Shown here piece by piece: positions 1 through 9,992 of a stretch of 64,000 nucleotides of DNA. Numbering within the stretch: the first letter of the stretch is position 1; every line of letters begins with the position of its first letter. The notes beneath the pieces were generated by a model that was not told where the DNA came from, ran no database searches, and saw nothing but the letters and a program-made list of their open reading frames with translations. The DNA is from Bog-473 sp963828505 (GTDB taxonomy: Bacteria; Actinomycetota; Acidimicrobiia; Acidimicrobiales; RAAP-2), in the NCBI GenBank assembly GCA_963828505.1, contig CAWHFM010000019.1:74532-138531 (forward strand), written 5' to 3'. The position numbers and the translations under genes are program-made.

Positions 1-1590
1 GCGGTACGCCTGGCCGGTCCGGGCGCGTCGCCCCCGCTGTCGCTGGGCGTGCTGACCAAGGGCGCGCTGTCGCAGTCGGCCACCCGCTGGGCCCAAGGCG
101 GCGTCGCGGCCGTTCTCGGTGGTGACGAGGATTCGACCGATCTCCACCTGGCCGACACGTTGCGGGCCGGCGCCGGGCTCTGCGACGAGGAGGCCGTGCG
201 CATCCTCGTCGACGAGGGTCCGGGGAGGGTGCACGAGCTGATCGCGCTCGGGGTCGAGTTCGACCGGGAGTCCTCGGGGCTGCTCGCCCTGGCGCGCGAG
301 GGGGGCCACTCGCGCGCCCGGGTGGTGCACGCCGGCGGCGCCGCCACCGGGGCCGAGGTGGAACGGGCCCTCGTCGCCGCCACCTGGCGCTCGGCCAGCG
401 CCGTGCTCGAGGCGTGGTTCGCCCTCGACCTGGTCGTCGAGGGTGGGCGCTGCGTCGGGGTGACCGCGCTCCCGCCGGGGGGCGGGGAGCCCGTCGAGGT
501 ACGGGCCGACCACGTCGTGCTGGCCACCGGCGGCGCGGGCCAGCTCTTCAGCGTCACCACCAACCCGCCCGAGTCGACCGGCGACGGCGTGGCCATGGCG
601 CTGCGGGCCGGCGTGCCCGTCGGCGATGTCGAGTTCGTGCAGTTCCACCCGACCGCCCTGCACCACCCGGCGATGCCGCGCCCACTGCTCTCCGAGGCGC
701 TGCGCGGCCACGGCGCCCTCCTGCGCGACGCCGAAGGCGAGCGCTTCGTCGACGAGCTCGCCCCGCGCGACGTGGTGAGCCGGGCCATGGCCGCCCGCAT
801 GTCCGAGCAGGGTGTGGACCACCTCTGGCTCGATGCGACGGCCCTCGAGCGCTTCGGCTCCCGCTTCCCGACCATCGCCGCCTCCGTCGCCTCCATCGGG
901 CTCGACCCCGAGCGCGACTGGCTGCCGATCGCACCGGCGGCGCACCACCTCTCGGGCGGGGTCGTCACCGATCTGTGGAGCGCCACCGCGCTGCCCGGGC
1001 TCTTTGCCGTGGGCGAGGTCGCCTGCACAGGTGTGCACGGGGCCAACCGGCTAGCGTCGAACTCGCTCCTCGAGGGCATGGTGTTCGGGGCTCGCCTGGC
1101 CGAGCGGATTGAGGCCGGCTCGTCCGCGCCCGAGCCGAGCGGCGCGCTGCGCGCCGTCCTCGGTGTCGCGCCGGCGGACGGGATCGGTTGCACGCCACTG
1201 CGGGCGCGGGGCCCCTTCGTCGCCGAGGACGGTGACCGTTTCGGCGCGCCCGACGTGACCAAGCTGCGCGACGCGCTGCAGCGCGCCATGACCCGCGGTG
1301 CCGGTGTGGTGCGCAGCGCGGCCTCCCTCGCCGGTGCCCGGGCCGCGGCCGAGGAGATCGCGGCGGCGTTGGCCGGTCCCGCCCGCTCCACCTCCGGCGA
1401 GGGCGAGCTGGCGAATTTGCTGCAGCTGGCCGACGCCCTGCTGGTCTCGGCCGATCGGCGCACCGAGACCCGCGGCGCCCAGGCGCGGCGCGAGTACCCC
1501 GAGACCGACCCGTCGTGGCGCCGCCGACTCGTGCACGGCGCGCCCGGCGCACCCGGCGCCGAGGCACCACAGCCCGAGGCGACGCCGTGA
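1..1590 (+). CDS. nadB: L-aspartate oxidase, 5' end outside window
   Basis: Oxidises L-aspartate to iminoaspartate with FAD, the first step of de novo NAD synthesis in the cytoplasm. The frame is open from base 1, so the start codon and the N-terminal Rossmann GxGxxG lie upstream of the window. Visible family motifs are AQGGVAAVL near the start, GGHSRARVVHAGG, ATGGAGQLF, EFVQFHPTAL and the C-terminal GVHGANRLASNSLLEGMVFG that contacts FAD in the fumarate reductase/aspartate oxidase family. It is followed 13 bp later by nadC, so the two are almost certainly one operon. The fused C-terminal helical domain is present but short and Ala-rich. Confidence 0.95.
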   Translation, partial: AVRLAGPGASPPLSLGVLTKGALSQSATRWAQGGVAAVLGGDEDSTDLHLADTLRAGAGLCDEEAVRILVDEGPGRVHELIALGVEFDRESSGLLALAREGGHSRARVVHAGGAATGAEVERALVAATWRSASAVLEAWFALDLVVEGGRCVGVTALPPGGGEPVEVRADHVVLATGGAGQLFSVTTNPPESTGDGVAMALRAGVPVGDVEFVQFHPTALHHPAMPRPLLSEALRGHGALLRDAEGERFVDELAPRDVVSRAMAARMSEQGVDHLWLDATALERFGSRFPTIAASVASIGLDPERDWLPIAPAAHHLSGGVVTDLWSATALPGLFAVGEVACTGVHGANRLASNSLLEGMVFGARLAERIEAGSSAPEPSGALRAVLGVAPADGIGCTPLRARGPFVAEDGDRFGAPDVTKLRDALQRAMTRGAGVVRSAASLAGARAAAEEIAAALAGPARSTSGEGELANLLQLADALLVSADRRTETRGAQARREYPETDPSWRRRLVHGAPGAPGAEAPQPEATP

Positions 1591-1603
1591 CCGTCGCGCA
1601 CCT

Positions 1604-2530
1604 GTGAGCGTGGCGCACCAGAGCTCGCCGCCGGGCGGCGACGAACCAGGGTCGTACCGCCGGGCGGTGGCCGAGGCGGTCGAGCGAGCGCTGGCCGAGG
1701 ACCTGGGCGACGCCGGCCTGGGCGACGCAGGAGACATCACGGCCTCGCTCGTGCCCGAGACGGCCACGGCGCACTTCGTCCTGCGCGCCCGCCAGCCCGG
1801 GGTGCTGGCCGGCCGCGACTGCGCCAGCGAGGTCTTCCGCCGCGTCGGGCCGGACCTCCGGCTGGTCTGGCAGGCGGAGGACGGCACCGAGCTCAAACCG
1901 GGCGACACGGTGGTGGAGGTGTGGGGAGCGCTCCGCCCCGTCCTCACCGCGGAGCGCACCGCCCTGAACTTCCTCGGCCACCTCTCGGGCATCGCCACGC
2001 TCACGGCGCAGTTCGTCGCCGCCGCCCGCGAGGGCAACCCGTCCGTGCAGGTGCTCGATACGCGCAAGACCACTCCGGGCCTACGAGCGCTCGAGAAGGC
2101 GGCCGTGCGCGCCGGCGGGGGGACGAGCCATCGCGCCGGCCTCTACGACGCCGTCCTGGTCAAGGACAACCACCTGGCCGGGATCGGTATCGCCGAGGCG
2201 GTGCGCCGGGCGCGCCAGCTGTGGCCCGGCCGGATGGTCGAGATCGAGTGTGACGCTCTGGACCAGGTGGCCGAGGCCGCCCGCGCCGGCGCCGACGCGG
2301 TTCTCTTCGACAACATGGAGCCGGGTCAGGTGGTCGAGGCCATCGGGGTGGCCCGCCTCGACGCTCCGGGACCCATCCTCACGGAGGTCTCCGGCGGGGT
2401 GACCCTCGCCACCATCGGCGCCTATGCCGCCGCCGGCCCCGACCGGATCTCCGTCGGGGCCCTCACCCACTCGGCCGGGGTGCTGGACCTCGGGCTCGAT
2501 CTCGTCCCCGACGAGGACCGAGGCGCCTGA
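1604..2530 (+). CDS. nadC: nicotinate-nucleotide pyrophosphorylase (carboxylating)
   Basis: Converts quinolinate and PRPP to nicotinate mononucleotide, CO2 and PPi. The product is 308 aa from the GTG at 1604, the usual family length; the frame is open further upstream but that part is a shadow of nadB. The core motif DTRKTTPGLR, followed by EKAAVRAGGGTSHRAGLYD and VLVKDNH, is the PRPP/quinolinate site. VEIECD, LFDNM and the C-terminal SGGV and DRISVGALTHS complete the barrel. It lies between nadB and coaX in a tight same-strand run, joining NAD and CoA cofactor synthesis. Confidence 0.95.
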   Translation: MSVAHQSSPPGGDEPGSYRRAVAEAVERALAEDLGDAGLGDAGDITASLVPETATAHFVLRARQPGVLAGRDCASEVFRRVGPDLRLVWQAEDGTELKPGDTVVEVWGALRPVLTAERTALNFLGHLSGIATLTAQFVAAAREGNPSVQVLDTRKTTPGLRALEKAAVRAGGGTSHRAGLYDAVLVKDNHLAGIGIAEAVRRARQLWPGRMVEIECDALDQVAEAARAGADAVLFDNMEPGQVVEAIGVARLDAPGPILTEVSGGVTLATIGAYAAAGPDRISVGALTHSAGVLDLGLDLVPDEDRGA

Positions 2531-2532
2531 CC

Positions 2533-3378
2533 GTGCTCCTGGCCATCGACGTCGGCAACACCGAGACGGTGATCGGTCTCTACGCGCTCGACGGCGCCGA
2601 GCCGGTGTCCGACGAGGGTGTCGGCGTCGGGATCGGCACCGAGCACGACCCCACGGCGCCACGCGGGCTGACGCACCACTGGCGGCTCTCGACCGTTCAG
2701 GTCCGCACCCCGGACGAACATGCCGTGCTGCTCACACAGCTGCTCGACCTCGAGGGCCTCGACATCGCGGCCAGCGTCACGGGTATCGCCGTGAGCTCGT
2801 CGGTGCCCCACGTGACGGCCGAGCTGCGCCAGATGGCCTCGCGCTGGTTCGCCAGCATCCCCTGCGTCGTGCTCGGCCCGGGCACGAAGAGCGGGATGCC
2901 CATCCTCTACGACAACCCCAGGGAGGTCGGGGCCGACCGCATCGCGGACGCAGTCGGGGCGTACGACCTGTACGGCGGGCCGTGCGTCGTCGTGGACATG
3001 GGTACGGCGACCACGGTCGAGGCGGTCAGCGCCAAGGGCGAGTACCTCGGTGGAGCCATCACGCCCGGCGTCGCCATCAGCCTCGAGGCTCTGTACCAGC
3101 AGGCGGCGGCGCTGCGCCGGGTCGAGCTGGTCGAGCCGCGGAGCGTGATCGGCCGTTCCACCGTCGAGTCGATCGAATCGGGGACCCTCTACGGCTTCGC
3201 CGGGCTCGTCGACGCGCTGGCCCGTCGCTTCATGGAGGAGCTCGGGCCCGCCACCGTCGTGGCCACGGGCGGGTTCAGCCCCCTGATCGCGCCGTACTCC
3301 GACACGATCGATCACCTGGAGCCCTGGCTGACCCTGCACGGATTGCGCATCGTCTACGAGCGCAACGTCGCTGGCTGA
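2533..3378 (+). CDS. coaX: type III pantothenate kinase
   Basis: ATP-dependent phosphorylation of pantothenate, the first step of CoA synthesis. The N-terminus LLAIDVGNTETVIGLY carries the ASKHA-fold phosphate-binding DxGNT motif. GPGTKSGMPILYDNPREVGADR and VVDMGTATT are the other conserved type III blocks, and GGAITPG follows. GTG start two bases after the nadC stop. The length of 281 aa is slightly longer than average because of an insertion around residues 18-40 (EPVSDEGVGVGIGTEHDP). Confidence 0.95.
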   Translation: MLLAIDVGNTETVIGLYALDGAEPVSDEGVGVGIGTEHDPTAPRGLTHHWRLSTVQVRTPDEHAVLLTQLLDLEGLDIAASVTGIAVSSSVPHVTAELRQMASRWFASIPCVVLGPGTKSGMPILYDNPREVGADRIADAVGAYDLYGGPCVVVDMGTATTVEAVSAKGEYLGGAITPGVAISLEALYQQAAALRRVELVEPRSVIGRSTVESIESGTLYGFAGLVDALARRFMEELGPATVVATGGFSPLIAPYSDTIDHLEPWLTLHGLRIVYERNVAG

Positions 3379-3581
3379 GCACCCGAGTGCGGAGCGCCGG
3401 GCGGCACGTTCTTCGAAAGGCGGTCGCCCGGAGGAACGCGAAAATTTCTTCTCCGGTTCTTATCTTCTGTGGATCCTCCTGACACGCCCTTCACAGGTCC
3501 TTCATACGCGCCTTCCATAGTGTGTCGGGTCGCCGGAGGGCGTCAGTGCGAGGAGCACAGAAGAGTCGCAAGGAGATTCGT

Positions 3582-3962
3582 ATGTTTGGCAAGGTCATTG
3601 CCGGGGCGTCGATCGCAGGCGCGCTCGCCTTCGGTACGGTCGGGATCGTCGGCGCCACCACCCCATCGACGCCGTCGTCCACGTCGGCCCCCTCGACCCC
3701 GTCGGCCCCGTCGACTCCGAAGAAGGCCGCGGTGCCCTGCAGCTTCTTCTCGCAGGTGAAGCCTGATCTCCAGGCCTTCGCCAGCGACCTCAACAGCGCG
3801 GTCACCCAGGCCCAGAACATCGAGACCCAGGCCAAGACGGCCGGCTACACCAAGCTGGCCAAGGACATCGGCCGGCGGGTCAAGACGGTGCAGACCCAGG
3901 AGAAGCAGGTGGGGAAGCGGCTCCAGAAGATCGACGCACGCTGCAGCTCGACCAGCGGCTGA
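3582..3962 (+). CDS. small secreted two-cysteine helical protein, copy 1
   Basis: 126 aa from the ATG at 3582, preceded by an AAGGAGA ribosome binding site. The N-terminal 25 residues are a Sec signal peptide (KVIAGASIAGALAFGTVGIVGA), then a Ser/Thr/Pro linker of about 20 residues. The rest is an alpha-helical domain of about 80 residues starting at VPCSFF and ending DARCSST. The two cysteines bracket the helical domain and probably form a disulfide. No family was recognised. A diverged paralogue follows at 4219-4638. Function unknown. Confidence 0.8.
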   Translation: MFGKVIAGASIAGALAFGTVGIVGATTPSTPSSTSAPSTPSAPSTPKKAAVPCSFFSQVKPDLQAFASDLNSAVTQAQNIETQAKTAGYTKLAKDIGRRVKTVQTQEKQVGKRLQKIDARCSSTSG

Positions 3963-4218
3963 GCGAGGCCCGACCTTTAGAAAGGCGACCGCCGTCGGTC
4001 ACTCCGGCGGTGGTCGCTCCGGCCGGTCCACCGCCGGCGTCCGCAGACCTGCCGGCGCGGCCGCGCCGCGCCCGCGCCACAATGGTGGTGTCGGGTGGCG
4101 ACGGGCAGGACCATCCGTCTGGACGCGTTGAGCGGAATGCAGGCAGGAAAGCGCTACGAGACGAGTACGGCGCTCGAGGCCAGAACGCACGAGAAGATCA
4201 AGGTCCCAGGAGGACACA

Positions 4219-4638
4219 ATGATTCGCAGGATCATCGCCGGCGCTGCAGTTGTCGGGGCGCTCGCACTCGGGACCGCGGGCGCTGCCGGCGCAGCGGGCA
4301 CGACCCCGAGCACCGCGCCGAGCACCGCGACGAGCACGGCGCCGGCGAGCAGCACGACCACGCCGACGACCACCCCGTGTTCGAAGATGGCCGAGATGGT
4401 CCAGCGCTACCACTCCAGCGAGCAGAAGGTGGCCAAGCGCGCCCACAAGACGGCCGCGCTCGAGGCCAGGATGAGGAAGCTCGGGCACTCCAAGATGGCC
4501 GCCATCATCGGCAGGAAAGTCCGCTGGGCGCAGAATCGGCAGAAGCGCATCGAGGCCCGTCTCCACCAGGCCGTCGCTCAGTGCGCGGGCCAGGGTCACT
4601 CCACGAGCACGGGGAACGCCTCGACTTCGGGCACGTAA
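4219..4638 (+). CDS. small secreted two-cysteine helical protein, copy 2
   Basis: 139 aa, with a strong CCCAGGAGG ribosome binding site in front of the ATG. It has the same architecture as the gene at 3582-3962: signal peptide (IIAGAAVVGALALGTAGAAGA), Ser/Thr/Pro linker of about 30 residues, then a basic helical domain bracketed by cysteines (TPCSKMAE and AVAQCAGQ). The sequence is diverged but the layout is the same, so this is a tandem duplication. It ends in a Ser/Thr-rich tail. Function unknown; probably cell-wall or extracellular. Confidence 0.8.
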   Translation: MIRRIIAGAAVVGALALGTAGAAGAAGTTPSTAPSTATSTAPASSTTTPTTTPCSKMAEMVQRYHSSEQKVAKRAHKTAALEARMRKLGHSKMAAIIGRKVRWAQNRQKRIEARLHQAVAQCAGQGHSTSTGNASTSGT

Positions 4639-4684
4639 GGCATCGGCTCCCGCCTCGGCGTGAGGCGGCGGCCGGCGGGCGCCG

Positions 4685-5662
4685 TCAGTCCGACGGGAGG
4701 TCGCTGAGGAGTTCGGCCGCCAGCCGGCAGAGTCCGGCCCGAAGGTCCGGGGGGTTGATCCCCGCCGCGGCGGCCTCGGCCTTTTCGACGTAAGTCCGTG
4801 CCACCGCCACGGATTCGGCCACGGCGTCGCAGCCCATGACGATGGAACGAGCCTTGTCACGCTCGGGTTGGGCCAACGGGACCCCGAGGAGCGTGCGTAG
4901 GTCCGGACCGGCGTCGGGGTCGGCCAGTGCCAGCAGGGCCGGGAGCGTGTAGACGCCTTCGGCCAGGTCCTGCCCCGCCGGCTTCTGGAGCTGCCCGTCG
5001 GTCGCGGTGATGTCGAGGATGTCGTCCCGTATCTGGAACACCATGCCGAAGTTGCGCCCGTAGTCGGTGCAGGCCTCGACCTCGGGACCCGACAACCCGC
5101 CGGTCAACGCCCCGATGCGGCACGAGGTAGCAGTCAGGGCAGCCGTCTTCCCGCTGATGGTCGCGAGGTAGTCCTCGTGGCTGCGATCGACCTGGTACGA
5201 GGACCGGACCTCGGTCACCTGCCCCTGGCAGAGGCGGCCGAGGGTGTCCGCCAACAGCGCGGCGATCGGGGTGCCGAGGTCGGCGGCGATCGCCGCCGAC
5301 CTCGCCAGCAGGTAGTCGCCGGCGACGATGGCCACCAGGTTGCCGAACCGGCTGTTCACGGTCTCGACGTTGCGCCGGATCGTCGCCTCGTCGATCACGT
5401 CGTCGTGGTAGAGCGAGGCCAGGTGCACCAGCTCTACCGCCACGCCGCCCATGAGATCGTCCTCGGTGGCGTCTTGCCTGCCCGCCGTGGCCGTGGCCAA
5501 GGCCAACAGCGGCCTGAGCCGCTTGCCGCCGGCCGCGATCAAGTGCGTGGTGACCTCGTCCAGGAAGCTGTCGCCGGTCACGACTGAGGCGGTGAGCAGG
5601 GGCTCGAGCCGCTGCAGTCCCTCTTGCATTCGGGGAAGGCCGAGGGCCTCCGTCGGGTTCAC
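4685..5662 (-). CDS. trans-polyprenyl diphosphate synthase (heptaprenyl/solanesyl-type)
   Basis: Chain-elongating prenyltransferase that condenses isopentenyl diphosphate onto allylic primers, probably to make the menaquinone side chain. 325 aa from the GTG at 5662; the frame is open far upstream, but that part is antisense to clpC. The first aspartate-rich motif YHDDVIDEA and the second FQIRDDILD are both intact, as are GGKRLRPLL and AGDYLLARSA. It converges on the two secreted proteins and is divergent from clpC. Product chain length cannot be read from the sequence. Confidence 0.9.
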   Translation of the reverse strand: MNPTEALGLPRMQEGLQRLEPLLTASVVTGDSFLDEVTTHLIAAGGKRLRPLLALATATAGRQDATEDDLMGGVAVELVHLASLYHDDVIDEATIRRNVETVNSRFGNLVAIVAGDYLLARSAAIAADLGTPIAALLADTLGRLCQGQVTEVRSSYQVDRSHEDYLATISGKTAALTATSCRIGALTGGLSGPEVEACTDYGRNFGMVFQIRDDILDITATDGQLQKPAGQDLAEGVYTLPALLALADPDAGPDLRTLLGVPLAQPERDKARSIVMGCDAVAESVAVARTYVEKAEAAAAGINPPDLRAGLCRLAAELLSDLPSD

Positions 5663-5846
5663 GGTGCAAAACGTTAGGGCACAGCCGCCGAAAGGGGACA
5701 AACGGGCCTGGTGGCGACGGGCGCAGCGCACCATCGTGGCGAGGTTGCCCCGAGCGTGCCTGCGGCCTATCGGCAGGGAGGCCACGGGTACACTTGCACC
5801 AGAGGCAACAGAAGCAAGGCAACAGGAGCAGAGAGAGGCGGTCAGG

Positions 5847-8356
5847 GTGTTCGAACGTTTCACCGACCGGGCACGGAGGGTGTTGGTGCTGGCGCAAGAA
5901 GAGGCGCGCCTGCTCAACCACTCCTTCATCGGGACCGAGCACATCCTCCTGGGTCTCATCCACGAGGGTGAGGGTGTCGCGGCGAAGGCCCTGGAGTCCC
6001 TCGGCATCTCCCTCGAGGCCGTGCGCGAGAAGGTCGAGGAGACGATCGGCATGGCGGGCACCGCGCCGAGCGGCTCCCCCCGTTCACCCCCCGGGCCAAG
6101 AAGGTCCTCGAGCTCTCGCTGCGTGAAGCGCTCCAGCTCGGTCACAGCTACATCGGCACGGAGCACATGCTCCTCGGCCTGGTGCGAGAGGGCGAGGGCG
6201 TCGCCGCCACCGTCCTCGTGAGCCTCGGCGCCGACCTCGGCCGCGTGCGCCAGCAGGTGATCCAGCTCATGTCCGGCAACCAGGGCAAGGAGTCGGTCGG
6301 GGCCAGCCAGGGCGCCAGCTCGGGCGACAACCCGTCGGGATCGCCTGTCCTCGACCAGTTCGGGCGCAACCTGACCCAGCTGGCTCGCGACGGCAAGCTC
6401 GACCCGGTCATCGGCCGTGCCAAAGAGATCGAACGCGTGATGCAGGTCCTGTCGCGGCGGACCAAGAACAACCCCGTGCTCATCGGCGAGCCGGGCGTCG
6501 GTAAGACCGCCATCGTCGAGGGCCTGGCCCAGCGCATCGTGGCCAACGAGGTGCCCGAGACCCTGACCGGCAAGCAGCTCTACACGCTCGACCTGGGCGC
6601 GCTGGTCGCCGGCAGCCGCTACCGGGGCGACTTCGAGGAACGCCTGAAGAAGGTGCTCAAGGAGATCCGCACCCGCGGTGACATCGTCCTGTTCATCGAC
6701 GAGATCCACACGCTCGTCGGCGCCGGCGCGGCCGAGGGCGCGATCGACGCTGCCTCCATCCTCAAGCCGATGCTGGCGCGGGGCGAGCTGCAGACGGTGG
6801 GCGCGACGACCATCGACGAGTACCGCAAGCACCTCGAGAAGGACGCCGCGCTCGAGCGGCGATTCCAGCCGGTGAAGGTGGAGCAGCCGACCGTTGCCCT
6901 CACCATCGACATCCTCAAGGGACTGAGGGATCGCTACGAGTCGCATCACGCGGTGAGCATCACCGACCAGGCTCTGGTCGCGGCCGCCAACCTGGCGGAC
7001 CGCTACCTGGCGGACCGCTACCTCCCGGACAAGGCGATCGACCTCATCGACGAGGCGGGGAGCAGGCTGCGCATCCGCCGCATGAGCACGCCGCCCGGAG
7101 CCAAGAAGCTGGACGACGAGATCACCCGGCTACGCGCCGACAAGGAAGCCGCCATCGAGAAGGGCGCCTTCGAGCAGGCCAAGAAGCTGGCCGAGCAGGA
7201 GAAGGAGCGTCTCGACCTCAAGGAGAGCCAGGACGCCGAGCTCCGCGCCGAGGGCGTCGACCTCTTCGACGTCGTGGACGAGGAGGTCATCGCCGAGGTC
7301 CTGGCCGCATGGACGGGCATCCCCGTCTACCGGCTCACCGAGGAGGAGACCGCCAAGCTCTTGCGCATGGAGGAGGAACTGCACAAGCGGGTGATCGGCC
7401 AGGAGGAGGCGCTCAAGGCGCTTTCACGGGCCATCCGGCGCACGCGCGCCGGTCTGAAGGACCCCAAGCGCCCGAGCGGCTCGTTCATCTTCTTGGGCCC
7501 GACCGGCGTCGGCAAGACGGAGCTGGCCAAGACGCTGGCCGAGTTCCTCTTCGACGACGAGGACGCGCTCATCCAGCTCGACATGTCCGAGTACATGGAG
7601 AAGCACACCGTGAGCCGTCTCGTCGGTTCGCCCCCCGGCTACGTGGGCTACGAGGAGGGCGGCCAGCTGACCGAGGCCGTGCGGCGCAAGCCGTTCTCGG
7701 TCGTGCTCTTCGACGAAGTCGAGAAGGCGCACCCCGACGTGTTCAACACGCTGCTGCAGATCCTCGAGGACGGTCGGCTCACCGACGCTCAGGGTCGCTC
7801 GGTTGACTTCAAGAACACGGTGCTGATCATGACGTCGAACCTCGGCACGGCCGATCTGCGCAAGTCCTCCATGGGCTTCGCCAAGACGTCGGAGGCCGTG
7901 ACGTACGAGCGGATGAAGGCGAAGGTCGACGAGGCGCTGAAGCAGCACTTCCGCCCCGAGTTCCTCAACCGCATCGACGAGGTCATCGTCTTCCACGAGC
8001 TCTCGCGCGCCGAGGTGACCGAAATCGTCGACCTGCTCATGTCGCGCACGGTCAAGCAGTTGGCCGACCAGGGCATCGGCCTGGAGCTGACTCCCGCCGC
8101 CCGCTCCTTCCTGGCCGAGAAGGGCTACGACCCCCAGCTCGGGGCGAGGCCGCTGCGCCGGGCCATCCAGCAGCTGGTCGAGGACCCGCTCTCGGAGCGC
8201 ATCCTGTGGAAGGAGTTCCGGGTCGGCGAGACCGTCGTCATCGACGTCGAGCAGGCGCCCATCGACGCCGAGGGACCGCAGCTCAGCTTCACGGCCATTG
8301 AGGGCCTGCAGCCTCCGCCGCTCGAGCTCGCCGGCGCCGGCGCCGACGCCGAGTAG
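5847..8356 (+). CDS. clpC: ATP-dependent Clp protease ATPase subunit ClpC, one frameshift
   Basis: Hexameric AAA+ unfoldase that feeds ClpP. It begins at GTG 5847 (VFERFTDRARRVLVLAQEEA), has an N-terminal repeat domain, a first AAA module with Walker A GEPGVGKTAIVEGL and Walker B LFIDEIHTLVGAG, a middle domain with coiled coil, and a second AAA module with GPTGVGKTELAKTL and VVLFDEVEKAHPDV. The frame breaks once in a run of six C at 6076-6081: one extra C restores the expected PPFTPRAKKVLELSLREAL. Everything downstream to 8356 is intact and conserved. Because clpC is normally essential in actinobacteria, a missing base in a homopolymer read is the likelier explanation. Confidence 0.93.
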
Positions 8357-8366
8357 CGCGGGCCCC

Positions 8367-8891
8367 TCACAACTCCCAGCAGTACCGGAACTCTCCGCCG
8401 GGGGTCTCTGCCGTCGCGGCGCGGCTGCAGTGCGCCATGAAGTGGGGATTGCCGACGCCGGCGGGTCCGTAGGAGATGCCGAGAGTGGACGCGGGCGTGA
8501 AGCCGAAGCGGCCGTAGAAGCCGGGGTCGCCCAGTAGGAGCAGCAGCGACCATCCGCGCGCGGATGCCTCGTCGAGCATGTGGGCCATCAGCGTGGAGCC
8601 GACACCGTCGTTCTGGCGGCCGCTGACGACGCCGACCGGGGCGATGCCCGGCACCTCGTGTCCGTCCACCTCGCCCATGGCGGCGAGAACGTGCCCGACG
8701 ACGACACCACCCTCGTCGGCGACCAACTCCAGTCGCTGGGGCCGGGACCGCCGGCTCCAGGTCTCGCGCACGATGTCCACCTCCTCGGAAGGATCGCGCC
8801 CGCCCACGCCGAAGGCGTCCCGCACCACGGCCAGGATCGCCGCCTCGTCGGACGGCTCCGACGGCCTGACCTGGAGGCCGGGTCCGGTCAC
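8367..8891 (-). CDS. GNAT-family N-acetyltransferase
   Basis: 174 aa. The beta4 acetyl-CoA segment reads IAPVGVVSGRQNDGVGSTLMAHML, with the Q/RxxGxG/A phosphate-binding pattern. LLLLGDPGFYGRFGF is the typical C-terminal block of the YhbS-like subfamily. The ATG overlaps the stop codon of the upstream exonuclease-family gene (ATGA), so the two are translationally coupled. Substrate unknown. Confidence 0.85.
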   Translation of the reverse strand: MTGPGLQVRPSEPSDEAAILAVVRDAFGVGGRDPSEEVDIVRETWSRRSRPQRLELVADEGGVVVGHVLAAMGEVDGHEVPGIAPVGVVSGRQNDGVGSTLMAHMLDEASARGWSLLLLLGDPGFYGRFGFTPASTLGISYGPAGVGNPHFMAHCSRAATAETPGGEFRYCWEL

Positions 8892-9910
8892 GTCCGGGGG
8901 AGCCGCACACTGACGGTGACGGCATGGTGGTCGGACAGGGCCGCCGCGGGGACGACCGCGGGCCGTCGGGCCTCGAGGCCGCGTACCAGGAGCCAGTCGA
9001 GCCGCAGTGGAACGTGGCCCGGTCGCCCCGTCTCGTCGTGGGCCGTGGTCGGGGCGGCCACGTTGGCCTCCGTCCAGCGGTACCCGTAGGAGGCCGCGAC
9101 CTCGAAGAGTGGTTCGTGCGCGACCGGCCAGGTGAACCGGGCCGGCTCCATCGCTCGCCGTGCCTGCACCCAGTCGCGGTCGGCCAGGTCGGCCACCTGG
9201 GCGCTCAGTGTGTTGAGGTCGCCGCCCACCACGGCCGGTCCTTCACTTCCGCGCCCGTCGATGGCGCGGAGCAGCGCCTCCATCTCTTCAGCCCGGCCCG
9301 CCGGGCCGGCGCGGTTCTCGAGGTGTGCCGACGCCACCTCCACGGGCGTCCCACCGATAACGACCGTCGCCACGACGGCCATACGTCCGCCGACGCGTGG
9401 CTGAGGGGAGTCGGAGGCGAACCACACCGGGCCGCCGTCCGACAGTCGCACCAACTCCGGTTCGTGGAGGTGGGCGCGAGCGAGCACCGCGTTGCCATGA
9501 AGCCCCCGGTCGTTGGTTGCGCCCGCAGCCTCGACGCGCTCGGCCTCGTCGCCCAGGCCGAGTTCGACGAATTCGACGCCGTAGGCGTAGGCACAGCACA
9601 GCGCGGCGGCCAGCTCCGCCGCGACATCGGCGTTGCGCGTGCGGGCCATGCCCGAGTCGAGTTCGGAGACCAAGGCCATGTCGGCGGCGCAGGAGTGCAA
9701 CAGAGCAGTCAGGGCCGCCGGTCGCCGGCCTCGCTGGACGTTCCAGGCCGCGACGCGCACCCAGCCGTCGAGCGCGGCGCCCTCTCCACCGTCGAAGTGG
9801 CCCTCGGTGTCGTGCAGGCACTCGAGCTCGCCCAGCAGGCGGGCGTGGAGGTCCGCGTCGCCCAGCGCGCCCGCCCACGTCGTGCGCTCGTCGGCCGTCG
9901 GGGTGCGCAC
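8888..9910 (-). CDS. endonuclease/exonuclease/phosphatase-family protein
   Basis: About 340 aa from a GTG at 9910 (VRTPTADERTTWAG); an ATG at 9979 is possible but would leave no room for the disA promoter. EEP-fold residues can be seen: VAAWNVQRG (metal-binding Asn), LVSELDSG (metal Glu), GNAVLARA, VGGDLNTLS (catalytic Asp-Asn) and the C-terminal LSDHHAVTV (Asp-His). This is the catalytic set of DNase I-like phosphodiesterases. It is divergent from disA with only about 80 bp between them, and coupled to the GNAT gene downstream. Confidence 0.85.
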   Translation of the reverse strand: MRTPTADERTTWAGALGDADLHARLLGELECLHDTEGHFDGGEGAALDGWVRVAAWNVQRGRRPAALTALLHSCAADMALVSELDSGMARTRNADVAAELAAALCCAYAYGVEFVELGLGDEAERVEAAGATNDRGLHGNAVLARAHLHEPELVRLSDGGPVWFASDSPQPRVGGRMAVVATVVIGGTPVEVASAHLENRAGPAGRAEEMEALLRAIDGRGSEGPAVVGGDLNTLSAQVADLADRDWVQARRAMEPARFTWPVAHEPLFEVAASYGYRWTEANVAAPTTAHDETGRPGHVPLRLDWLLVRGLEARRPAVVPAAALSDHHAVTVSVRLPRT

Positions 9911-9992
9911 GCCACGATCATGCTCGCGACGCGACACGGCGCGCTCACAGTCCGGCTCCGACCGCCCGGCTGGGCGCACCCCGCCGGGTACG

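Noticed and set aside
5663..6949. 754-aa minus-strand frame reaching over clpC
   Set aside because: Only the part below 5662 is a real prenyl synthase; the rest is antisense to clpC with no family match.
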